Assembly: GCA_964034945.1 (NCBI GenBank)
Contig: OZ035962.1
Coordinates: 48,268,386-48,332,385 of the forward strand
Source of the DNA: Chrysopilus asiliformis
Lineage: Eukaryota > Arthropoda > Insecta > Diptera > Rhagionidae
Direction: 5' to 3'
Length of the DNA: 64,000 nt
Below are positions 32,115 through 43,182 of this stretch, piece by piece. A model generated the notes under the pieces. The model did no database searches, was not told where the DNA came from, and saw only the letters and a list, made by a program, of their open reading frames with translations. Both the position numbers and the translations under genes were made by a program. Numbering within the stretch: position 1 is the stretch's first letter; every line of letters starts with the position of its first letter.

Positions 32115-33908
32115 ACATGTGTGTGCAGTGCACACGCGGTAGAAGTGAAACCTTAGGAAAACTAAACAGCGAGAGAATGAGACGAATGCGGTATCAGGTG
32201 TGGGATAGTTATAGCGTTTATTTATTATAATATTGGTACCAAGTTCAAAAGTCATATTATATTTTTATTCAGACTCTTTGTTTTCAATTTCAATAAATGA
32301 CACGAGCGGCTTATGATAACTAAAGTATCAAATGAATGCTTTGGTTTGGGTTTGGTCAATATATCTTTGAAATACAGCGTCAATTACAGTTTTCGATCTT
32401 GTTGTCCATTCAGTGCGACTGGAGCACATTTTTAAGTCTAATTTGGTGTTGAGGAACTCAATCAAAGGGAGCGCTGTATACAATGCAAAATTCACATTAA
32501 AATTTCCACTTAAAATCATAGGAATTTTATCGTAATCTTTTTAAGAATCCGCGATATTTCTAGTGTGATATTATCGTGGATAAATTCAATAATTGAATTT
32601 ATTGATTGGTTGGGAGAAATGTAAATTGCCACAGCTATAACTGATTTATTATGGTTCAATCGGGTGCCGGTCAATTTATCGTAAACAATTTATCGTGAAC
32701 AATTTTATCGTAAAACAATTTATATATATATACTAGCAGACCCTTCGTTGGCAGCTAAAAGTTTTTTGGTGTAAAGTTTAGAATGCCAAAAAACCATAAA
32801 TAACTTAAAAAGTTTTGGGAAAAAATGTTATTCTTATAGGACCTTTCGTTTCGAATTTTGAAATTCCAACTCCAGATTCGTGATAAGCAACCCTGAAAAC
32901 TTCCCAAAGCCTGTTTTTTGCGAGAAACCTCATAGTGCCAATTTTTCCGGGGAAAAATGGGAAAAAGGATATTTTCATTATCCATACAGGACCTTCCGTT
33001 TCGAATTTTGAAAATCTAATACCGGATTCGTGATCAGCGACTCCAAAAACCCCATAGTGCCAATTTTTCCGGGGAAAAATAGGAAAAAGGATATTTTCAT
33101 TATCCTTACAGGACGTTCCGTTTCGAATTTTGAAAATCTAATACTGGATTCGTAATCAGCGACCCCAAAAACCCCATAGTGCCAATTTTTCCGGGGAAAA
33201 ATGGGAAAAAGGATATTTTCATTATCCTTATAGGACCTTCCGTTTCGAATTTTGAAAATCCAATACCGGATTCGTGATCAGCGACCCCAAAAACCCTATA
33301 ATGCAGATTTTGCCGGGAAAAAATGGGAAAAAGGATATTTTCATTATCCTTACAGAACCTTCCGTTTCGAATTTTGAAAATCTAATACCGGATTCGTGAT
33401 CAGCGACCCCAAAAACCCTAAAATGCAAATTTTTCCGGGGAAAATGAGAAAAAGGATATTTTTATTATCCTTACAGGACCTTCCGTTTCGAATTTTGAAA
33501 ATCTACATAGCTAAAAACCTGCTCCTGGCAACACAGATCATTTTGCAAAAAACCGCATAAAAATCGGTCCAGTAGTTTTTGATTTTTGTAATCTCAGGCA
33601 GACAGACAAACAAGCCAACAAACAAACATCCATTTTTATATATATAGATATGTATATATTGCAATGTATGACGAAACATCAGTAATTTATCCCCTCCTCT
33701 CTCCACTTCCTCCCTCCACTTACCCCCCTCCTACCACTTCTCCCTTCCCCCATACCCATCACTCTTGTTTACGATAAATTGACCGGCACCCATCTGTATT
33801 CTATCTCATTTTCTCGCAGGCTAAAATATCCTATCTCTTTTTACTGTCGTTTTTTCGTTTCATCGAGTTTGAAATCACTCACAACGGCGCTAAAGAAGTT
33901 TTCACTTC
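32115..33908 (-). mobile_element. G-family Helentron-like element, copy G3 with coding relic
   Basis: Same ends as G1/G2 in reverse. It has about six internal satellite-like units (32830-33510). It is longer than its siblings because it keeps a segment (32270-32735) coding for a Helentron endonuclease piece. It abuts INE-1 #8 on the right. Confidence 0.75.
32319..32690 (-). pseudogene. Helentron-type endonuclease domain fragment
   Basis: Minus-strand frames read VIAVAIYISPNQSINSIIEF, then after a frameshift PMILSGNFNVNFA, then LPLIEFLNTKLDLKMCSSRT and KTVIDAVFQRYID. GDFN-like, PLIEFL and TxIDAVFxR motifs are those of the APE-like endonuclease attached to Helentron Rep/helicase proteins. Here GDFN is GNFN. 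Only about 120 residues of the large protein remain. It suggests that G-family elements were mobilised by an autonomous Helentron. Recognition is by motif memory. Confidence 0.6.
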
Positions 33909-33911
33909 AAA

Positions 33912-34504
33912 CATAACAAAAGCTATAATTGCCAATCTGGCAATCATTGGAGACCCGTATGGTGATATTCGTATCAAAATTGGAACAGTTGTACCCAAAT
34001 TCCACTTTGAAGTCAAACTTTCCAATAAGATTTTTTAAAATTTATTCCAATTGGATTTTGATTTATGGGAGTTTTATGTAGAATCATATCCTAAATAACT
34101 TTTGTTCTTGGACTTTTTTGATAAGATGCACCGTTTTTGAGATATTCAGAAAAACCGTTTTCGTTCGTACGGGGGGTACCCCCCCTAATGGACCATTTTT
34201 TCCCATTAACGAACTTAGCCTCGCATTTTACGAAAAACGAATCTGCGAAAAATTTTAAGTCTCTAGCTCAATCCGTACGCCTGCAATCCGCGCCACAGAC
34301 AGACGGACAGACAGACAGACAGACAGACGGACGGACGGACGGACAGACAGACAGACAGACAGACGGACGGACATGCAGAAATTAAATATTTTTATCATTC
34401 TAAACACACTGGTGTAATTCATTTTTTTGTGCGATGACGGGATCTTGGCGTTACAAACGGTAAGGCAAAGTTAATATACCCTTTGGTTTCACCATATGGG
34501 TATA
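33912..34504 (-). mobile_element. INE-1-like Helentron (#8)
   Basis: Full length. Its 3' terminus (CATAAC on plus) is 3 bp from the G3 start, the same juxtaposition as #1 with G1. Confidence 0.9.
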
Positions 34505-34712
34505 AAAAAGCAGCTGTTATCAACCAGTTCAAGCTGTGAGAAATCTTTTTTAGAGAAGAAGCTTTATTAAAAAACTGCAGTTGAAACGCGCAATTGGTAA
34601 ATCCAACAGACTTTTTTAATATCTCGAGTTTTTTTTGAGCGCAGTTTTTCTTTCGTGCAGTTGTGGAAGTAAACCTTTTCTATTGTAAAGTTTTTCTAAA
34701 ATGAAAATTCAA

Positions 34713-35263
34713 GACCTCGGTGCAAAAAGCGGTCATGTCCACTATTTTGCGAAAATGAGTTATTGATGCCAAATGCAAGAACAAACGAATGCGCACATTT
34801 GGCTGCAAAGAGCATACTTTTTAGAGGCCTGTGTCAGAAGTTATTAAAGAAAAGATGCATTGTTTCATATAATTTGACGCGGAATTTTTTTCCAAAAATT
34901 TTTTTTTTATTCTGGGAGTTTTGTTTTGTTAAATTGAATATTTTTTTAATTTTTTTATTTGTTTTTTTACTAAATAAAGGCTAGTTAACAAGTCTGGACT
35001 GTATTTTGAAGTCATAAATAAATTTTAAAAACCGCTTTTTTACTCTTGGGTGCAAGAAACAGCTATGTCCAAAACTTTAAAATGTCCATAACTTTTTCAA
35101 AAAAAAAAATATGGATTTATCTCAAATTAAAATGATGTAAGAATACATGCTTGATTTAAACTGTAAATTGTTAACTTTGTCCCAGAGCAAAAATTTCACG
35201 CTAATATGTTTTTTGTCTCTCCTGAAAAATTTGAAAAAGTGGAGATGACCGCTTTTTGCACCG
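34713..35263. mobile_element. 551-bp MITE, GACCTCGGTGC termini
   Basis: GACCTCGGTGCAAAAAGCGG at the left is repeated inverted at the right (about 33-bp TIR, one mismatch). Flanks TTCAA and TTCAT are an imperfect candidate 5-bp TSD. The small frame at 34763-34984 has no recognisable domain. Superfamily unresolved. Confidence 0.7.
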
Positions 35264-35736
35264 AGGTCTTCATTATCATTATCGAAAAAACCATAACAGA
35301 AAGCTTTGGAAGTTGAGGTGCTTTTTTTAAAAGTTTTCCAATGTGGAAGTTGAAGCTTAAGCTTTGGAAGTTGAAAGGTTTTCCAATGTGGAAAGCGTCA
35401 CGTTTTGTGGAAAGCAAATGCTGACGCCAAACCATAAGTTTTTACCCATCCAAAAATCGCCCAATGCGCCTAAAGAAAATATCACTTCAAAAACACTAAA
35501 AGCAAGGTGTCTGTCTCGTAGAGACGGCCAGAAGACGTGGATACGCCTACAACGATAGCCAATAGATATTTAAGTAAGAAATTTTAGTGAAAAGGAAATT
35601 AAAGAAACAATTTGATTGACCGTAAAGTTATGTTTACGGGATGTGCGTTTCCGTTTGTTGAATTTCGGCATATTGTACCTAAAAATCAAATTTCATTTGC
35701 AACACAACGAACAAATGTTTAATTCTAAAATATTAT
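35264..35736. other. Spacer with a doubled 30-bp segment
   Basis: GCTTTGGAAGTTGA and TTTTCCAATGTGGAA occur twice in 35300-35395. No gene seen. Confidence 0.5.
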
Positions 35737-35928
35737 AGGGCATTTTCATAAATATACTCGGAAGCTGCGCAAATTGCACAAAACATTTTCTTCCATCTCC
35801 CCGTAATACTTAGTTGTTCAGTAATTTGCGAAAGTAAACTAACTAAACGAATAACATATAACTGGGTTTATTATTATCAAAATCTTTTGTGTTATTTGCA
35901 GAACTTGCATTCATGAAAACGCCCATAG
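35737..35928. mobile_element. Small MITE (about 190 bp), hAT-like ends
   Basis: TAGGGCATTTTCATAAAT near 35737 is mirrored by GCATTCATGAAAACGCCCATA near 35926. GGGCRTTTTCAT ends occur in insect hAT MITEs. No clean 8-bp TSD. Confidence 0.45.
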
Positions 35929-36594
35929 ATGAAAAACAAATAAAAATCAAATTAAAATAAAATTACACGATAAAAACAACAAAGCAATTTCAATTTACAG
36001 CAACTAAAATCTTGAACACAATCCGCCTGCTCACACAACTCGTATACAGAAATTAAAGGAAACACTGGGCAATGAATTTCCAGAACCAGAACAACCCATA
36101 TAGAGAAGAGAAACAATCAAGAGTAAAAGCTTTCACTCAACCTCAACATATTTCGTCGTGTTCTCTTTCCGGTGCCTCTTCCAAATATTCAATACCACAA
36201 AGAAAACATAAAAAGAGTATAAATGTGAAATCTTTACTACAAGCAGCAAACACAGCATAACAGCGGCAGTGAAAATTTAATTGAACATAGGTAATTGAAC
36301 ATAGTTTAACATAACGAAATACCCTAAACAATGCTTTAATGTAGGCCGGATCTTATAACACAGTTTCTGTTCGGATGTCACCACAAACTATCGAGTATCA
36401 GCGATTTGTTATCATAGCAGCAAGCCGATTTTCTAATTTGTACCCCCATAACCAAAATCCAAGACGTGTCCACGTAAAAATAATTATTGCTCAATTGAAG
36501 TTTTGATGGCATTTCATACGTGTTCAAGTGTTTTCGTACTCGCTTAACCCTTTCATGCATACATTTTTCTATGGAATTAATTTTCACGGGTTTT
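35929..36594. other. Mixed spacer containing two dispersed repeats
   Basis: 36206-36268 repeats the block at 10488-10548. 36333-36474 is the inverted partner of 52290-52440. No coding region supported. Confidence 0.5.
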
Positions 36595-36925
36595 GGTATT
36601 CAAGGGTTTTTGAGGTCGCTGATTACGAATCTGAAGTCAAAACTTCAAAATGGCGGATCCAATATGGCGGTCAAAAAAGATAAAATTCATTAGGTTACGC
36701 TGAAAACTAGTACGCGGGGGTTTTTGGTGTCGCTGATTACGAATCTGAAGTCAAAACTTCAAAATTCAAAATGGCGGATCCAATATGGCGGTCAAAAAAG
36801 ATAAAATTCATTAGATTACGCTGAAAACTAGTACGTAATTTTATCTTTTTCGACCGCCATATTGGATCCGCCATTTTGAATTTTTGACTTCAGATTCATA
36901 ATCACCCCAAAAACCTTTATAAAGC
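36595..36925. repeat. Tandem plus inverted repeat with GGCGGATCCAATATGGCGG
   Basis: Two direct copies of about 120 bp (GGTCGCTGATTACGAATCTG, AAAATGGCGGATCCAATATGG, ATTACGCTGAAAACTAGTACG) are followed at 36835 by one inverted copy. The GGTCGCTGATTACGAATC core is shared with the 122-bp satellite. Confidence 0.85.
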
Positions 36926-37182
36926 TGATTATCGATTTTTTAACTGTAATAGATTTGCCACATTTACATTTAATCTGCAAAATAGCTAGTTTTTTGCTCT
37001 TTATAAAATGCAGTAAATATAAAAAAAGTGCATATTACTTTTTTTTCATAACAATTGATGTCCTAGGATACTTACGAAATAAATTTAGTCAATATAAGTG
37101 CATGAAATATATGTTATAATATTAAAAAACTGAATTAGAAAAGGTGTTGTACAACAACACTATGCAACAAAGGGTTAAATAA

Positions 37183-37591
37183 ATGCCAATATGCATGCAA
37201 CGGGAACAAAAATTTAAAAGTATTTTAAATTGGACCGCAAACTACAAAAATTCACATTTATTGTGCAACCGATCAGTTTATTTCAACCAAATTAAACTTC
37301 AAAAATGGTTCGCACGACCATTGAGTAAAGATTTACGGGAATGGGTTATTTGCCGGTACCAACAAGATAAAAGTTACCAAGAGGTTGCTAGGATGTCAGA
37401 TTTAGCTAAGAGTACCAACCAGTACGTTGTCAAAAATTATGAGAAACGCGGGAGTTTAAAACCGCTGCAAAAATCAGGTTGCCCTAGAAAGACTACTGCA
37501 GCAGATGATAGACAGTTAATAAAAATCTGCAAGGAAAATCGACGATCGACTACTGCTGAGTTGAAAATAGCAAATATCTATTTTCCATTTT
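37183..37591 (+). pseudogene. Tc1-like transposase N-terminal fragment
   Basis: Real homology begins near residue 45 of the open frame: LSKDLREWVICRYQQDKSYQ, EVARMSDLAKSTNQYVVKNY, then GSLKPLQKSGCPRKTTAADD and LIKICKENRRSTTAEL. This is the paired HTH region and GRPR-like hook (here GCPR) of Tc1 transposases. INE-1 #9 cuts it at 37591 before any catalytic residue. I do not find the rest beyond 38245. Confidence 0.85.
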
Positions 37592-37704
37592 TTATACCCA
37601 TATGGTGAAACCAAAGGGTATATTAACTTTGCCTAACCGTTTGTAACGCCAAGATCCCGTCATCACACACAAATATGAATTACACCAGTGTGTTTAGAAT
37701 GATA
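37592..37704 (+). mobile_element. INE-1-like Helentron, 5' fragment (#9)
   Basis: The first 113 bp only (TATACCCATATGGTGAAACC to TTTAGAATGATA), then directly the 3' end of #10 in reverse. Confidence 0.9.
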
Positions 37705-37706
37705 AA

Positions 37707-38245
37707 CATAACAAAAGCTATAATTGCCAATATGGCAATTATTGAAAACCCGTATGGTGATTTAAGTGAATGGCGAACAGTTTTATCAAAATTCCACTAT
37801 GAAGTCAAACTTTCCAACAAGATTTTTTTTAATTTATTCCAATCGGATTTTGATGTATGGGAGTTTTATGTAGAATCATATCCTGAATAACTTTTGTTCT
37901 TGGACTTTTTTGATAAGATGCGCCGTTTTGGAGATATTCACAAAAAACGTTTTCGTTCGAATGGGGGGTACCCCCCCTAATGGTCCATTTTTGCCCATTA
38001 ACGAACTTAGCCTCGCATTTTACGAAAAACGGACCTACGCAAAATTTCAAGTCTGTAGCTCAATCCGTGCGCCCGCAATCCGCGCCACAGACGGACAGAC
38101 GTACGGACGGACATGCTGAATTCAATTTTTTTTATCATTCTAAACACACTGGTGTAATTCATTTTTGTGTGTGATAACGGGATCTTGGCGTTACAAACGG
38201 TAAGGCAAATCTAATATACCCTTTGGTTTCACCATACGGGTATAA
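37707..38245 (-). mobile_element. INE-1-like Helentron (#10)
   Basis: Complete minus copy with a very short microsatellite (38089-38110). Its 5' end and the neighbouring #9 fragment form inverted arms of about 110 bp. Confidence 0.9.
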
Positions 38246-39602
38246 AAAGGTTGGGCAGGCCTGGTTTAGAGCATTCATAAATGTTATTTGTCAATATAGC
38301 AGTTGCTGTCTGTTATTCAAGAAAATATGTCCGATATTCGGCAATGTTCGCGGGAATTCCTCAGTGAGTTCATTGACATTTACTGGAAGAATAAGTGTCG
38401 ATGGAAAGTAAAATCTATGCGTTATCATAAACAAATTATATAAAGACTGTTTTTTTCTAACAACTCAACTTAGTACAAAACCGAAATTCAAAATAATACC
38501 CCATCGTGATGTAGCAGCTGCCGACTAGCCACAAGCAGCCACAAGCAGCCGTGGTGATCGCCTATACATGCCGCTGCTTTCATTCGCCCTTTGTTAAAAC
38601 CAGTTTTCGTTTCTAGTTCGTTTCTAGTTCGTTTTATTCTCGTTGAATTCTTATGCAAGGGACACGAAGCGGGGGCAAGTGTGTTTGGTGTTTTTTTGTG
38701 TGTTTGTATTGTGTGTGCGTGTTTTTTTGTTTGCGCGTATTTTTTCCTTCCGCAGGTTTTCGATTTGAATATTTTGATTGCTAACAATAAATATGTGACA
38801 TGACAAAATTTTTAGTTTGTTCGTTAATTCAAAATTTATTTTGAACTTTAAACGTTAAAAAAAACAGCAAACTAAAAATTTTATCTTGTTATATTTTGTT
38901 CATATTTTTAAATTGCTTTGAGAATGTAAGTTTCAATTTTTATCAAATTTCCACAGAATTGTAGTTTGATAAAGCAAAAAAATGTATTTTATTTAAACAA
39001 TTTAAAGTATGATTTAAACAATTCAAAAAAGAGATATGAGCATTACATGACTTTCTTCTGCAATATTTAAAGTTTCCGAAAAAATATGTGAAAAATAATG
39101 TTGTTCAAATTATCTCATGAACCGTTAGAGATATGTAAAAACTTCATACTCGACTTGAATGGAGCTTGAAAGTCACCTTTGTTTTTTTTAACTTTTTTCA
39201 TTTGGATGTAGTTAGGGACCTAAAAAAAAGATACCCGTATTTTTTCCGGGAATAAATTCCAGTAGGCGGAGAGGAGGGGGTCAAAGTCGGCGAAAACTCG
39301 AAATCACAAAAACTTTAAAAATTTGTAACGGCTTAACCGATTGAGATGATATTGAACATTTTGGAAAGGTAATTTCTTGTGACAAAAACATTTTTTTGAC
39401 TTCCTCTCCCTCCCCCTAACTTTCATATTGTAAAATTTAATTTAGTGACGAAATTTAAAATATCTCAAGAAAAACAGCAACAACTTCAAAGAAGGTTTAA
39501 AAGTGTCAAAATACTTCCAGAAACTCAAAATTTTCACAGATTTATTCCAGACGGAAACTTTCTCAAAGAAAAAAAAATGTTTTCTTTTAAATGAATTTCT
39601 AA
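38246..39602. other. Largely unrecognised 1.35 kb
   Basis: No domain found. 38505-38560 has a tripled CCACAAGCAGCC. 39195-39460 (CCGGGAATAAATTCC to TTTTGACTTCCTC) has an inverted relative at 50330-50590. The 70-aa frame at 38591-38803 is hydrophobic and repeat-free but has no support. Confidence 0.5.
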
Positions 39603-39840
39603 TCTATATATTTAAAAGGCAAAGCGATTTTGTATGGATTTCTTTCGTCAGAGCTCCTGCAGTTCCTATTGAACCGATTTTGATGATTCTTTTTTTAAAT
39701 GAAAGCTCTATAGCTGTAGATATGTCCGTTTTACTTTTTTTTTAATTTTTAGTAATACTTTATTAGTGATTTGCCTTTCAAAATTATAAATATGACGCTA
39801 ACTAAGTCTTCAATGTTAAAACGACATTTCGTACTGTTCG

Positions 39841-39907
39841 ATTAGTGCAGTGAGTTAGAAGTTGGACTACCATGCGCCAGGCACCGGGTTCGATTCCTTA
39901 TCGGTAC
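39841..39907 (+). other. tRNA-like module 1 (pol III box B)
   Basis: TAGTGCAGTGAGTTAGAAG resembles a tRNA D-arm/box A, GGACTACCATGCGCCAGG an anticodon arm, and GGTTCGATTCC (39887-39897) is an exact box B. The acceptor stem does not pair convincingly, so it is tRNA-derived and not a tRNA. Counterparts: 41283-41349 (X2), 46386-46446 (X3). Confidence 0.55.
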
Positions 39908-40002
39908 AAAATTCTTTTTTTTCTTTTCAAATTCTTTTTTGTTGATTTATTTACTTTTTTTAATATTTTATTACTTAATTTATCTTTAAGTTTACATTTT
40001 TA

Positions 40003-40063
40003 CTCCTGAATAAGTGTTAGACTACAATGCGCCAGATGTGCGGGTTCGATTCCGAGTGGTGAC
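40003..40063 (+). other. tRNA-like module 2 (pol III box B)
   Basis: GACTACAATGCGCCAGATG plus GCGGGTTCGATTCCGAG; box B at 40043-40053 is exact. Counterparts: 41450-41508 and 46548-46604. Confidence 0.55.
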
Positions 40064-40591
40064 AAAATGTTTTTTTTTTAATTTTTTTTTTACCTTAAAT
40101 TACTTATTTTATTTATTTATACTTCTTTAGGCGCGTTGGGCGATTTTTGGATGAGTAAAATCTCATGAGTTCGCGTCACCGACATGCTAATTTAACAGCT
40201 TAAGAATGCTGATTTGCTTTCATTTGATTTTTTTATACAGAAAAAATCGATTTTTTTTGAAGACAGTACAGAGCAAAATAAAATTAGCGAGAAAATTTCT
40301 GAATAGCACGTGGCATTCTTATACAGAAAGAATTAAATATCTCTAGCTATTTGTTGTATAAGAAAATCATGTGCTGCTCAGGAATTCAAACCTTAATATG
40401 CATATTGACTTTTATTTGACATTTACTGCTTATTAGGATATATTTTCAAAATTTCAGGTTAAAAAATATATAGGCATAAATACACGACAAAATTACCTTA
40501 CATATATTATTGTTTTCACTTCTGTTGGCAGTCCCCAATGACTGCCTGTTTTTTATTACTTCATTTATCTTTAAAATTTATATTCTTACTA

Positions 40592-40650
40592 CTGAATAAG
40601 TGTAAACTACATCGCGCCAGGTACGGGTTCAATTCTGAGCGGTGGCAAAA
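40592..40650 (+). other. tRNA-like module 3 (decayed box B)
   Basis: GTAAACTACATCGCGCCAGG then GGGTTCAATTCTGAGC. The box B is one or two changes from consensus. Counterparts: 43221-43276 and 47132-47184. Confidence 0.5.
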
Positions 40651-41647
40651 GATTTTTATTTTATTTTATTTATTTTTTTTTGTTGAAATTGAGTTTTTTA
40701 AACGTAAAATTAAAAATATCTGTTACGCATCGTCTTTTATTGGAAAAAGTGAAAACCATCTTCTCTATATACCTGACGCTAGCCCAACCCCCTGAAGATA
40801 GACTTGAAACTTTCAGAATATGTCCCAACCATCGCGTAGGCGCTCACTAAGGCGAGATTTTTCGAAATTTTACCGCTGATGGAGTGAACGGGGGGTAAAG
40901 GGTGTTTGGGTGTTTTTAAACCGTGATTTTCGCCATGAATCCTGCTCAATAGGAGGCTGAAAAGTATCACTCGGGGGTTTTTGGGGTCGCTGATCACGAA
41001 TCCGGTGTTAGATTTTCAAAATTCAAAACGGAAGGTCCTGTAAGGATATCGGGGTCGCTGATCACGAATCTATATATTTAAAAGGCAAAGCGATTTTGTT
41101 TGGATTTCTTTCCGCAGAGCTCCAGCGGCTCCGATTTTGATGATCCTTTTTTAAATGAAAGCTCTATAGCTGTAGATATGTCCGTTTAATTTTAATAATA
41201 CTTTATTAGTTATTTGCCTTTCAAAATTATAAATATGCCGCTAACTAAGTCTTCAATGTTAAAACGACATTTCGTACTGTTCGATTAGTGCAGTGAGTTA
41301 GAAGTTGGACTACCATGCGCCAAGCACCGGGTTCAATTCTATCGGTGACAAAATTGTTTTTTTTTTCTTTTCAAATTCTTTTTTGTTGATTTATTTACTT
41401 TTTTTAATATTTTATTACTTAATTTATCTTTAAGTTTACATTTTTACTCCTGAATAAGTGTTAGACTACAATGCGCAAGATGTGCGGTTTCGATTCCGAG
41501 TGGTGACAAAATGTTTTGTTTTAAATTTTTTTTTTGACCTTAAATTATTTATTTTATTTATATTATACTTCTTTAGGCGCGTTGTGCGATTTTTGGATGG
41601 GTAAAACCTTGAGTTCGCGTCACCGACACGCTAATTTAACAGCTTAA

Positions 41648-42141
41648 CCCATTTTTCGCCGCTCTTAGACGCGTGGGAATTTTTCCATCAAAATTTGTGT
41701 GGAAGCTACTTTTGGGTCGAATATGACTTTCAAAAAGTTTCAGAATTTTCCGACCCACAGTTTTCCGGAAAATTGTGGTGAAAATTCTTAACCACGGCGA
41801 ATAGCCAATACTCTGATATGCTCAATATGTGGTATTTTTTCCAGAAAAACGTGAAAATTTTTATTGATTTTGGAATAAAAATGATCTAAGGGATCAACCC
41901 CTTACCGCTTTGCGGTACATTCTTCGAAAAAATAAACAAAAATGTGAAAAAAGGTTTTGTAGTACGAATTCTTACCAATGGCGAGAAACGAGTATTTTTA
42001 CGTTTCTGGGAGGGTTTTTGTCTGTTTTGTGGCCAAAAATGGGAAAATCCAATTACCCAATCATCGAAAAAGTAATTTGATGAGCTTTGATGAACATTCA
42101 AAGTTGTGGTAAGAATTCTTACCGGGTGGCGTATAAATGGG
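41648..42141. mobile_element. piggyBac-type MITE (TTAA target)
   Basis: Ends CCCATTTTTCGCC and GGCGTATAAATGGG sit between TTAA copies (41644-41647, 42142-42145). X1 and X3 read CAGCTTAAGAATGC with one TTAA. Internal palindrome GGTAAGAATTCTTACC near 42115. No transposase. Confidence 0.88.
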
Positions 42142-42639
42142 TTAAGAATGCTGATTTACTTTCATTTGATTTTTTTATACAGAAAAAATCGATTTTTTTT
42201 TTTGAAGACTGTATAGAGCAATATAAAATTAGCGATGAAATTTCTGAACAGCACGTGACTTTGTTACACAACAAAAAATCGGTTCTTTTTTGGAAAATTT
42301 CATACAGCAAAATAAAATGAGACAGAAAATAACAAAAATTCGATTTTTTTTTTTAAATATACAGCAAAATAAAATTACACAGAAAATTTCTGAACAGCAC
42401 GTGGCATTCTTATACAGAAAGAATTAAATATCTCTAGCTATTTGTTGTATAAGAAAATCATGTGCTGCTCAGGAATTCAAACCTTAATATGCATATTGAC
42501 TTTTATTTGACATTTACTGCTTATTAGCATATATTTTCAAAATTTCAGGTTAAAAAATATATAGGCATAAATACACGACAAAATTACCTTACATATATTA
42601 TTGTTTTCACTTCTGTTGGTCCCCAATGACTGCCTGTTT

Positions 42640-43182
42640 TTATACCCGTATGGTGAAACCAAAGGATATACTAACTTTGCCTTACAGTTTCTAACGCCAA
42701 GATCCCGTAATTACACAAAAAAATGAATTACACCAGTGTGTTTAGAATGATAAAAAAAAATTCAATTTTGCATGTCCGTCCGTCTGTCTGTCCGTCCGTC
42801 TGTGGCGCGGATTGCGGGCGCACGGATTGAGCTAGAGACTTGAAATTTTGTGCAGATCCTTTTTTCGTAAAATGCGAGGCTAAGTTCGTTAATGGGCACA
42901 AATGGACCATTAGGGGGGGTACCCCCATACGAACAAAAACGTTTTTTGTAAATATCTCAAAAACGGTGCATCTTATTAAAAAAGTGCAAGAACACAAGTT
43001 ATTTAGGATATGATTCTACATAAAACTCCCATACATAAAAAGCCGATTGGAATAAATTTTAGAAATTCTTATTAGAAAATTTGACTTCAAAGTGGAATTT
43101 TGATATAACGGTTCGCCGTTCACTTAAATCACCATACGGGTTTTCAATAATTGCGAGATTGGCAATTATAGCTTTTGTTATG
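42640..43182 (+). mobile_element. INE-1-like Helentron (#11)
   Basis: Inserted in a T-run of X2. Comparison with X1/X3 (GCCTGTTTTTTATTAC) fixes the ends at T/ATACCC and TTATG/TTTT. Confidence 0.92.

Larger units (their letters stand above)
39603..41059 (+). mobile_element. Helitron-like element X1
   Basis: 5' end A/TCTATATATTTAAAAGGC (TC start after A, Helitron-like), then three tRNA-like modules, a conserved 3' half and a tail of one satellite-like unit (40972-41048: GGGGTCGCTGATCACGAATC ... AAGGTCCTGTAAGGATA). Copies X2 and X3 share the whole order. No Rep/helicase coding. Confidence 0.7.

Noticed and set aside
38246..38411. C-terminal continuation of the Tc1 transposase after Helentron #10
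   Set aside because: No DDE motif or Tc1-like sequence in any frame here.
38591..38803. Hydrophobic 70-aa ORF as a host secreted peptide
   Set aside because: No Kozak context, no homology and no conservation available; a T/G-rich tract gives hydrophobic codons by composition.
39841..40650. Functional tRNA genes
   Set aside because: Box B is good, but acceptor and D stems do not pair and no complete cloverleaf can be drawn; called tRNA-like only.
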